DNA from: Pseudaquabacterium pictum
GTDB lineage: Bacteria > Pseudomonadota > Gammaproteobacteria > Burkholderiales > Burkholderiaceae_C
NCBI RefSeq assembly: GCF_005403045.1
Contig: NZ_BJCL01000009.1
Location: forward strand, 124,001-188,000
DNA: 64,000 nucleotides
Direction of reading: 5' to 3'
Shown here: piece by piece, positions 36,858 through 43,661 of the stretch
How positions within the stretch are numbered: position 1 is the first letter of the stretch
How the letters are laid out: the number at the start of each line of letters is the position of its first letter
Translations under genes and position numbers: made by a program
The notes under the pieces: generated by a model
Databases searched by the model: none
Seen by the model: only the letters and a program-made list of their open reading frames with translations
What the model was told of the DNA's origin: nothing

Positions 36858-37709
36858 TCAGGCCAGGCGCGCCGCCTCGGCCTGTGGCAGGCAGCGTACG
36901 CCCAAGGCCTGCATGGCGGCCAGAAACCCCTGGGCCTGTGGTTCGAAACCGGCCACCGGGCTCATGCAGTCGGTCAGCAACACCAGCCGCTGCGGGCGGC
37001 CGCCGGGCAGGTGCTGCACCAGGTGCTCGACCGTGGCCTTGACGCAATGGCTGCTGGCCTGGCCGGCCACCAGCAGGGTGTCGGCGGCGTCCAGCCGCTG
37101 CAGCAGCGCCTGGTTCAGCTGGGTGGCGGGCTCGGCCGGATCGGGCACCTCGGCCTGCAGGGCGCTGTAGTGCTCGCTCCAGGGGTAGCTGCCCTTGTCG
37201 ACCACCCGCACCGGGGTGTGGTGGGCTTCCTCCCAGGCATTGCAGGCGGCCAGCACCGCCGGATGCAGGCCATGGCCCCAGCTGCCCAGCTGGCAGTGCA
37301 CCGGCCAGACCATCAAGGTGTAGCGGCCGGTGGCCTCCAGCGCGTCCAGGTAGGCCAGACTGCGCGGCCGCTCGGCGGCCACGGCGGGCGTGAACTCGCC
37401 GGCGCGCACCTGGGCGGCGGTGATGGGGGTGAATGGCGCCACCGCCGCACCATCGGCCCGGCGCCAGTACGGCGGGTGGGCGATGTCATGGCGGTGGTGG
37501 GAATCCAGCGTGACGGTGATGCTGTCGATGCGCGCGCCCGCATCGGCGATGAAACCGGCCAGTCGCAGCAGGTCGGCATGGGCGCCGGGCACCGGCAGGG
37601 CCGGCTGCAGGCGCTGGCCGATGACGGGGTCGCTGGGGCACCAGCTGTCGGGCAGATCGCAGAAGTCATTCTGCGCGTCGATGATCAGCAGCTCGGTGCG
37701 GTGGGCCAT
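36858..37709 (-). CDS. Isochorismatase-family cysteine hydrolase (nicotinamidase-like)
   Basis: A 283-aa cysteine hydrolase. LLIIDAQNDFCD near the N-terminus gives the catalytic Asp; TVTLDSHHRHDIAHP supplies a nicotinamidase-like metal-site segment; the nucleophile Cys lies in VAGQASSHCVKATVEHL, followed by LTDCMSPV. The MVWPVHCQLGSWGHGLHP segment resembles the PncA family rather than simple isochorismatase. It is longer than E. coli PncA (about 213 aa), with an insertion in the middle, so an amidase on a related substrate remains possible. The ATG at 37709 lies in a minus-strand run with the RsbQ-like gene 66 nt downstream. Confidence 0.85.
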   Translation of the reverse strand: MAHRTELLIIDAQNDFCDLPDSWCPSDPVIGQRLQPALPVPGAHADLLRLAGFIADAGARIDSITVTLDSHHRHDIAHPPYWRRADGAAVAPFTPITAAQVRAGEFTPAVAAERPRSLAYLDALEATGRYTLMVWPVHCQLGSWGHGLHPAVLAACNAWEEAHHTPVRVVDKGSYPWSEHYSALQAEVPDPAEPATQLNQALLQRLDAADTLLVAGQASSHCVKATVEHLVQHLPGGRPQRLVLLTDCMSPVAGFEPQAQGFLAAMQALGVRCLPQAEAARLA

Positions 37710-37807
37710 GGCGGGTGCGGGTGGTCGCGGGCGGAGGCGCCCGGGCCACTTTAGCCCAGGCCGGGCCGCCCTAAACTGCCCGACCAACAACAGCCGAGGA
37801 AGCCACC

Positions 37808-38110
37808 ATGATTCTCGAGATCGCCGACATCCGCATCCAGCCCGGCCAGAACGCCGCCTTCGAAGCCGCCATCATCCGCGCGCTGGACACCGTGGCCAGC
37901 CAAGCGCAGGGCGTGCAGGGCTGGACGGTGACACGCGGTGTCGAAAGCCCGGAGCGCTATGTGCTGCAGATCGTCTGGGCCACGCTGGAAGACCACACCG
38001 TGGGCTTCCGCGAAGGGCCGCTGTTCCCGCAGTGGCGGGCGATCATCGGGCCGTTCTTCGCCCAGCCGCCGCATGTCGAGCATTTCAGCCTCGTCACCAA
38101 GTCCGCCTGA
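37808..38110 (+). CDS. Antibiotic-biosynthesis-monooxygenase (ABM) fold protein
   Basis: A 100-aa single-domain ferredoxin-like alpha+beta barrel of the ABM type. The pattern EIADIRIQPGQNAAFEAAI, GVQGWTVTRGVESPERYVLQIVWATLEDH, and a closing PHVEHFSLV are diagnostic for the fold. Such proteins include small quinol monooxygenases and heme-degrading enzymes, but many have no known activity. GAGGA precedes the ATG. It is followed 20 nt later by an M20 dipeptidase gene on the same strand, so co-transcription is likely. Confidence 0.85.
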   Translation: MILEIADIRIQPGQNAAFEAAIIRALDTVASQAQGVQGWTVTRGVESPERYVLQIVWATLEDHTVGFREGPLFPQWRAIIGPFFAQPPHVEHFSLVTKSA

Positions 38111-38129
38111 ACCCGCCTGAGGAGCCACC

Positions 38130-39542
38130 ATGTCGGAAGCCGCTGCCGTTGCCCATGCCGAGGCGCTGTTCGACAGCGGCGCCTTCTTCCGCACCCTGGC
38201 CGACCGGGTGGCCTGCCGCACCGAGAGCCAGAACGCCGAGCGTGCAGCCGAGCTGGCGGCCTACCTGAGCGGGCAGATCGCGCCGGCGCTGGCCGCGCTG
38301 GGCTTCACGTCGCAGATCCACCCCAACCCGGTGCCAGGCGCGCCGCCCTTCCTGATCGCCGAGCGGCTGGAAGATCCGGCCCTGCCCACGGTGCTGTTCT
38401 ACGGCCACGGCGACGTGGTGCGCGGCCACGAGGGCCAATGGGCCGACGGCCGCGACCCGTGGACGCTGACGCAGGCCGACGGCGCCCATGGCGCCCGCTG
38501 GTACGGCCGCGGCGCCGCCGACAACAAGGCCCAGCACAGCATCAACATCGCCGCACTGGGCGCGGTGCTGGCCGCCCGCGGCGGCCGCCTGGGCTTCAAC
38601 GCCAAGTGGCTGGTGGAGATGGGCGAGGAGACCGGCTCGCCCGGCCTGGCCGACTTCTGCACTGCCCAGCGTGCGGCGCTGGCCGCCGATGTGCTGATCG
38701 CCAGCGACGGCCCGCGCCTGCGCGCCGACCGGCCCACCGTCTTCCTGGGCTCGCGCGGCGTCACCAACTTCGAGCTGGTGCTCAAGGAACGGGACGGCGG
38801 GCACCATTCCGGCAACTGGGGCGGCCTGCTGCGCAACCCGGGCACGGTGCTGGCCAATGCCATCGCCAGCATGGTCGATGCCCGCGGCGGCATCCGCGTG
38901 CAGGGGCTGCGGCCGCCGCCGATCCCTGCTGCGGTGCGCGCGGCATTGGCCGACATCCAGGTGGGCGGCGGCCCGGGCGACCCCGCCGTGGACGCCGGCT
39001 GGGGCGAGCCCGGCCTGACGCCGGCCGAGCGGGTGTTCGGCTGGAACGCGCTGGAGGTGCTGGCCTTCGGCTGCGGCAACCCGGCGCAGCCGGTCAACGC
39101 CATCCCGCCGGTGGCGCGGGCCACGCTGCAGCTGCGCTTCGTGGTGGGCACCGAGGCCCACCGCATCCGTGAGCATGTGCAGCAGCACCTGCAGGACCAC
39201 GGCTTCCACGGCATCACCGTCAGCCAGCCGGAGCTGATGCACGCCACCCGGCTGGACCCCGACAACGCCTGGGTGCGGCTGGCCATGCAAAGCCTGCAGG
39301 CCAGCACCGGGGTGAAGCCGGCGCTGCTGCCCAACCTGGGCGGCAGCCTGCCCAACGACGTGTTCGCCGACATCCTGGGCCTGCCCACGGTGTGGGTGCC
39401 GCACAGCTACCCGGCCTGCAGCCAGCATGCGCCCAACGAGCATGTGCTGCCCGGCCTGATGCGCCAGGGCCTGGGCATGACGGCGGCCCTGCTGTGGCAG
39501 GTGGGCGCGCAGGCCGGCAGCCTGCCGCGCCGTCAGGCCTGA
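38130..39542 (+). CDS. M20 family metallopeptidase (carnosinase/DapE-type dipeptidase)
   Basis: A 470-aa zinc peptidase. The metal-site motifs are TVLFYGHGDVV (first His), WYGRGAADNKAQHSINIAAL (bridging Asp) and VEMGEETGSPG (catalytic Glu-Glu), followed by SDGPRLRADRP; a late HSYPACSQHAPNEH carries the last His ligand. The dimerisation domain sits between them. The ATG follows GAGG. It is distinct from the amidohydrolase-type M20 protein at 28220-29497. Its last codons overlap the convergent PEP-CTERM gene by 10 nt, leaving no room for a terminator. Confidence 0.9.
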   Translation: MSEAAAVAHAEALFDSGAFFRTLADRVACRTESQNAERAAELAAYLSGQIAPALAALGFTSQIHPNPVPGAPPFLIAERLEDPALPTVLFYGHGDVVRGHEGQWADGRDPWTLTQADGAHGARWYGRGAADNKAQHSINIAALGAVLAARGGRLGFNAKWLVEMGEETGSPGLADFCTAQRAALAADVLIASDGPRLRADRPTVFLGSRGVTNFELVLKERDGGHHSGNWGGLLRNPGTVLANAIASMVDARGGIRVQGLRPPPIPAAVRAALADIQVGGGPGDPAVDAGWGEPGLTPAERVFGWNALEVLAFGCGNPAQPVNAIPPVARATLQLRFVVGTEAHRIREHVQQHLQDHGFHGITVSQPELMHATRLDPDNAWVRLAMQSLQASTGVKPALLPNLGGSLPNDVFADILGLPTVWVPHSYPACSQHAPNEHVLPGLMRQGLGMTAALLWQVGAQAGSLPRRQA

Positions 39543-40255
39543 ACAACGGCCAGCGCGCGCCGGCGCCAGGCCAGGCCCGCCAGTCCGCCGGCCAGCAGCA
39601 GCGCGGTCGTGGGCTCGGGCACCGGCGGCGGCACCTGGGCGGTGATGCTGAAACCGGTGGTGTTGAACTCGCCGCTGGCCAGGTAGCCGGCCCGCGAGTT
39701 CTGAAAGCGGAAGTTGCCGTTGAAGCTCAGCGCACCAGGCACGCTGTCGGTCAGCGCCGCCGGCAAGGACAGGCCGTCGACCAGGCTGCGGCTGGCATCG
39801 AAGACGCTGAAGCTGATCCAGTCGTCGTAGTAGGTGCCGCCGTCGAAGTCGTCGCTGCGCGCGTCGATGCCCATCACGTCACGCGGCGTCGCGCCGTGGT
39901 TGTTGGCGACGTAGAAGCTGCCCTGCAGGGGCTGCACCTGGCGGGTGATGCCATTGACGGTGAGCCAGCCCAGCACCGGGTTGGTGGCGGCGCTGCCCAC
40001 GGTGAAACGCTCGCTCGGCGTGTTCGAGAACACGTAGGCACCGGGCACGGCATCGTCGACCCGGTAGCGGATGGCGAAGGCCTTGCCGTTCAGCAGCGTC
40101 CTGGCCGGCCCGAAGATGCCGGCGTTGTCCCAGGCACCGGACAGCGTGCCGGTGATGTGGACGTCGTACACCGTGGCGTGGGCCGGCAGTGCCTGCAGGG
40201 CCGCCACGGCGGCCAGGGCGGCGACAACGGCCACGGGGCGGAGGTGAAGAGACAT
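39533..40255 (-). CDS. PEP-CTERM sorting-domain protein
   Basis: A 240-aa exported protein with signal peptide (residues 1-27, cleavage after PAHA) and the C-terminal sorting signal PPVPEPTTALLLAGGLAGLAWRRRA. The body is beta-rich with a GGTYYDDWISFSVFD segment and has no enzyme motif I recognise. AAGGG eight bases upstream supports the ATG at 40255. It lies far from the prs genes, between an M20 peptidase and putA, as is common for PEP-CTERM substrates scattered round a genome. A possible sigma-54 element precedes it. Confidence 0.9.
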   Translation of the reverse strand: MSLHLRPVAVVAALAAVAALQALPAHATVYDVHITGTLSGAWDNAGIFGPARTLLNGKAFAIRYRVDDAVPGAYVFSNTPSERFTVGSAATNPVLGWLTVNGITRQVQPLQGSFYVANNHGATPRDVMGIDARSDDFDGGTYYDDWISFSVFDASRSLVDGLSLPAALTDSVPGALSFNGNFRFQNSRAGYLASGEFNTTGFSITAQVPPPVPEPTTALLLAGGLAGLAWRRRALAVVQA

Positions 40256-40289
40256 GGTCGGAACCCTTTCTGGTCATGCGCGGTCGCTC

Positions 40290-40305
40290 TGCACGCCGCT
40301 TGCCG
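40290..40305 (-). promoter_or_regulatory. Possible sigma-54 promoter of the second PEP-CTERM gene
   Basis: Minus-strand CGGCAAGCGGCGTGCA agrees with TGGCACG-N4-TTGCW at the invariant GG and GC, keeps the 10-nt spacing and matches TGCA at -12. It lies about 35 nt upstream of the ATG at 40255, close to the layout at 17407-17422. Two core positions differ, so it is a candidate only. Confidence 0.4.
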
Positions 40306-40479
40306 GTTCACGCAGCCAATGACGCGCACAAGGCGCACGTGCCCGGGCACCCAGTCAGGGGGGCGGGTAGCCGGCCAGCCGGCCGAGGCTTCTTCGGCCG
40401 CTGCACCGAAATCCAGACAAAGATTCGGCCCGGCGGCCCCTAAGCTGGCGCGTCTGTCGACATCCACCCGGAGACCGCC

Positions 40480-43400
40480 ATGCTGCCCATCGCCACCACC
40501 CTGCCCACCGCCTCACGCCTGCCGCCCCCCTGCCGCGACGAGGCCACCGTGCTGCAGGGCCTGCTGGCCGGCCTGCGGCGTGATGGCCCGATCGACTGGA
40601 GCGCGGTGGTGGCCACCGCCACGCCCTGGGTGACGGCGGTGCGCGACAAGCCGGCGCCGTTCTGGGCGATGGAATCGCTGCTGCGCGAGTACCCGATCAG
40701 CAGCGCCGAGGGCCTGGCCCTGATGCGCCTGGCCGAGGCCCTGCTGCGGGTGCCCGATGCCGCCACCGCCATCGCGCTGACGGCCGACCAGCTGGGCCGG
40801 GCCGATTTTTCCGGTGCCGCCGAGGGCTCGCCGCACAAGCTGCTGGCCGGGCTGTCGGCCAGCGCGCTGGGCCTGGCCAAGCGCCTGCTGCCGGCCGGCA
40901 GCGGCCAGCCGGGCCTGCTCGACAGGCTGGGCGCGCAGACGGTGGTGGCCGCCACGGTGCGGGCCATCGGCCTGCTGGGCCGGCAGTTCGTGTTGGGCCA
41001 GACCATCGACGCCGCGCTGGGCGAGGCACGCAGCGCCCGCCGTGCCGCGCCGCAGCTGCGCTTCTCGTTCGACATGCTGGGCGAAGGCGCGCGCACCGAT
41101 GCCGATGCGCTGCGCTACGGCGCGGCCTACCAGGCGGCGCTGCGGGCCATCGCGGCGCAGGCCACCGGCCAGGGCCCGGCCGAGCGCGACGGCCTGTCGA
41201 TCAAGCTGAGCGCGCTGCACCCGCGCTATGAAGAGAGCCAGCTCGACCGCGTGCTCACCGAGCTGGTGCCGCGGGTGGCCACGCTGATCGACCTGGCTGC
41301 CGCCGCCGACATCAACCTGACCATCGACGCCGAAGAGACCGACCGGCTGGAGCTGTCGCTGACCGTCTTCGAGGCCCTGGCCGACCATGTGGCCGCCACC
41401 GCGCCGCAGTGGACCGGCTTCGGCCTGGCCATCCAGAGCTACCAGACCCGGGCGCGGGAGATGATCGACGCGGTGGCCGCCATCGGCCGGGCGCGCGGGC
41501 TGCGCTTCATGGTGCGGCTGGTCAAGGGCGCCTACTGGGACGGCGAGATCAAGCGCGCGCAGGAGCTGGGGCTGGACGGCTACCCCGTCTTCACCCACAA
41601 GCACCACACCGACATCAGCTACCTGGCCTGCGCCCAGGCGCTGATCGGCCATGCCGAGATCATCCTGCCGCAGTTCGCCACCCACAACGCCGGCACCATC
41701 GCCGCCATCGTGGGCATGGCCCGCGCCGCCGGCTGGCCGCGCGCCGCCGACGACCCGCGGCCCGGCCTGCGCTTCGAGATGCAGCGCCTGCACGGCATGG
41801 GCGAAGGTGTCTACCGCGAGGTGATGGCCGCCCTGCCCATGCTGCCGCTGCGCATCTACGCGCCGGTGGGCGAGCACCGGGACCTGCTGGCCTACCTGGT
41901 GCGGCGGCTGCTGGAGAACGGCGCCAACTCCTCCTTCGTGCACCAACTGGCCGATCCGGCGGTGGGCACCGAGCTGCTGCTGCGCAGCCCGCTGCAGCCG
42001 GCCCTGGTGCCGGGCCAGCCGGCGCCGGTGGCGCTGTACGGCCCGGGCCGCGCCAACAGCCGCGGGCTGGACCTGGCCGTGCCCGAGCAGCGCGCACCGC
42101 TGCTGGCCGCGGTGGCCGGCGCCGCCGTGCCGCCGGTGGCCGAGGCCAGTGCCGCCGATGTGGCCGCGGCGATGGACCGGCTGCAGGCCGGCTTCGACGC
42201 CTGGAGCACCCAGCCGGTGACCGAGCGCGCCGCCATCGTGGCCCGCGCCGGCCAGCTGCTGGAGGCGCAGATGGCCCGCTTCTGCGGCCTGCTGGCGGCG
42301 GAGGCCGGCAAGACCCTGGGCGACGCGGTGGCCGAGGTGCGCGAGGCGGTCGACTTCTGCCGCTACTACGCCCAGCAGGCGGCCGAGAAGCTGCAGCCCA
42401 TCGCCCTGCCCGGTCCCACCGGCGAAAGCAACGCGCTGCGGCTGCATGGCCGCGGCGTGTTCGTCTGCATCTCGCCGTGGAACTTCCCGCTGGCGATCTT
42501 CGCCGGCCAGGTGGTGGCCGCGCTGGTGACCGGCAATGCCGTGGCCGCCAAGCCCGCCGAGCAGACACCCGGCGTGGCCGCCGCCTTCACCGCCCTGCTG
42601 CACGAGGCCGGCGTGCCCGCCGATGCCCTGGCCCTGCTGCACGGCCCCGGCGAGACGGTGGGCGCGCAGCTGGTGGCCCACCCGGCCACCGCCGGCGTGT
42701 GCTTCACCGGCAGCACCCAGGTGGCCAAGCTGATCCAGCGCAGCCTGGCCGCGGGGGATGGCGCGATCGTGCCGCTGATCGCCGAGACCGGCGGGCTCAA
42801 TGCGATGGTGGTCGATTCAAGCGCCCTGCCCGAGCAGGTGGTCGATGCGGTGGTGCAGAGCGCCTTCCGCTCGGCCGGCCAGCGCTGCTCGGCGCTGCGC
42901 CTCTTGTGCCTGCACGAGCGCATCGCCGAGCCGGTGATCGCCATGCTGCAGGGCGCGCTGGCCGAACTGCGCCTGGGCGCAGCCGGCGACGTGGCCACCG
43001 ATGTGGGCCCGGTGATCGACGCCGAGGCCCATGCCCACCTCAGCCGCGCGGTGACCCGGCTGGAAGCCAGCGCCCGGCTGCTGGGCCGCACGCCGATGGA
43101 GGCGCGCTGGGCCGCCACCCACATCGCGCCGGTGGCCTTCGAGATCGGTGCGGTGGAGGACCTGCAGCAGGAAGTCTTCGGCCCGGTGCTGCATGTCGTG
43201 CGCTGGGGCGGCGATGTGACTGCGCTGGTCGCCCGCATCAACCGCCTGGGCTACGGCCTGACGCTGGGCGTGCAGACCCGCATCGACAGCCGCGCCCTGC
43301 AGATCGCGGCGCAGGCCCGGGTGGGCAATGTCTACATCAACCGCAACATGGTCGGCGCCGTGGTGGGCGTGCAGCCGTTTGGCGGCGAGGGCCTGTCCGG

Positions 43401-43527
43401 CACCGGGCCCAAGGCCGGCGGGCCACACTACCTCTACCGGTTCTGCGCAGAGCAGACGCTCACCATCAACACGGCCGCGGCCGGCGGCAACGCCGCGCTG
43501 CTGACAGGCGAGGCCGAAACCGGCTGA
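40480..43527 (+). CDS. putA: Bifunctional proline dehydrogenase / L-glutamate-gamma-semialdehyde dehydrogenase
   Basis: A 1015-aa enzyme that oxidises proline to glutamate with FAD and NAD. Residues ~80-470 form the PRODH barrel (RFSFDMLGEGAR; GLSIKLSALHPRYE; RLVKGAYWDGEIKRAQ; QFATHNAGTIA; LRIYAPVGEHRDLLAYLVRRLLENGANSSFV, of which the last part is typical of PutA). Residues ~530-1000 form the ALDH domain (PWNFPLAIF; FTGSTQVAK; catalytic Glu in AETGG; catalytic Cys in SAGQRCSALR; VQPFGGEGLSGTGPKAGGP). It lacks the N-terminal ribbon-helix-helix DNA-binding domain of E. coli PutA, so it cannot repress itself. GGAG precedes the ATG. It is followed by a prsT paralogue. Confidence 0.96.
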   Translation: MLPIATTLPTASRLPPPCRDEATVLQGLLAGLRRDGPIDWSAVVATATPWVTAVRDKPAPFWAMESLLREYPISSAEGLALMRLAEALLRVPDAATAIALTADQLGRADFSGAAEGSPHKLLAGLSASALGLAKRLLPAGSGQPGLLDRLGAQTVVAATVRAIGLLGRQFVLGQTIDAALGEARSARRAAPQLRFSFDMLGEGARTDADALRYGAAYQAALRAIAAQATGQGPAERDGLSIKLSALHPRYEESQLDRVLTELVPRVATLIDLAAAADINLTIDAEETDRLELSLTVFEALADHVAATAPQWTGFGLAIQSYQTRAREMIDAVAAIGRARGLRFMVRLVKGAYWDGEIKRAQELGLDGYPVFTHKHHTDISYLACAQALIGHAEIILPQFATHNAGTIAAIVGMARAAGWPRAADDPRPGLRFEMQRLHGMGEGVYREVMAALPMLPLRIYAPVGEHRDLLAYLVRRLLENGANSSFVHQLADPAVGTELLLRSPLQPALVPGQPAPVALYGPGRANSRGLDLAVPEQRAPLLAAVAGAAVPPVAEASAADVAAAMDRLQAGFDAWSTQPVTERAAIVARAGQLLEAQMARFCGLLAAEAGKTLGDAVAEVREAVDFCRYYAQQAAEKLQPIALPGPTGESNALRLHGRGVFVCISPWNFPLAIFAGQVVAALVTGNAVAAKPAEQTPGVAAAFTALLHEAGVPADALALLHGPGETVGAQLVAHPATAGVCFTGSTQVAKLIQRSLAAGDGAIVPLIAETGGLNAMVVDSSALPEQVVDAVVQSAFRSAGQRCSALRLLCLHERIAEPVIAMLQGALAELRLGAAGDVATDVGPVIDAEAHAHLSRAVTRLEASARLLGRTPMEARWAATHIAPVAFEIGAVEDLQQEVFGPVLHVVRWGGDVTALVARINRLGYGLTLGVQTRIDSRALQIAAQARVGNVYINRNMVGAVVGVQPFGGEGLSGTGPKAGGPHYLYRFCAEQTLTINTAAAGGNAALLTGEAETG

Positions 43528-43549
43528 AGGCACCGCCGCCACCGCCGGG

Positions 43550-43565
43550 CCGTGATCCATCACGG
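43550..43565. promoter_or_regulatory. Inverted repeat upstream of the second prsT (possible operator)
   Basis: CCGTGAT-CC-ATCACGG is a perfect 7-2-7 inverted repeat in the 134-nt gap between putA and the prsT paralogue, about 100 nt before the latter's ATG. It has no T-run, so a terminator is unlikely; a dimeric regulator site fits better. No regulator can be named. Confidence 0.35.
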
Positions 43566-43661
43566 AAAGCCCCGAGCACGCATTCGCCCCCGGCGGCGAT
43601 ACTGCCGGCCTGTGAAGGCCGCCGGCGCGGTGCGCGGCGGCCACGATGCCGGGAGTGGTGC

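Noticed and set aside
43580-43601. GG-N10-GC element upstream of the second prsT as a sigma-54 promoter
   Set aside because: Only the dinucleotides match; flanking TGGCA and TTGC are absent in a very GC-rich stretch.
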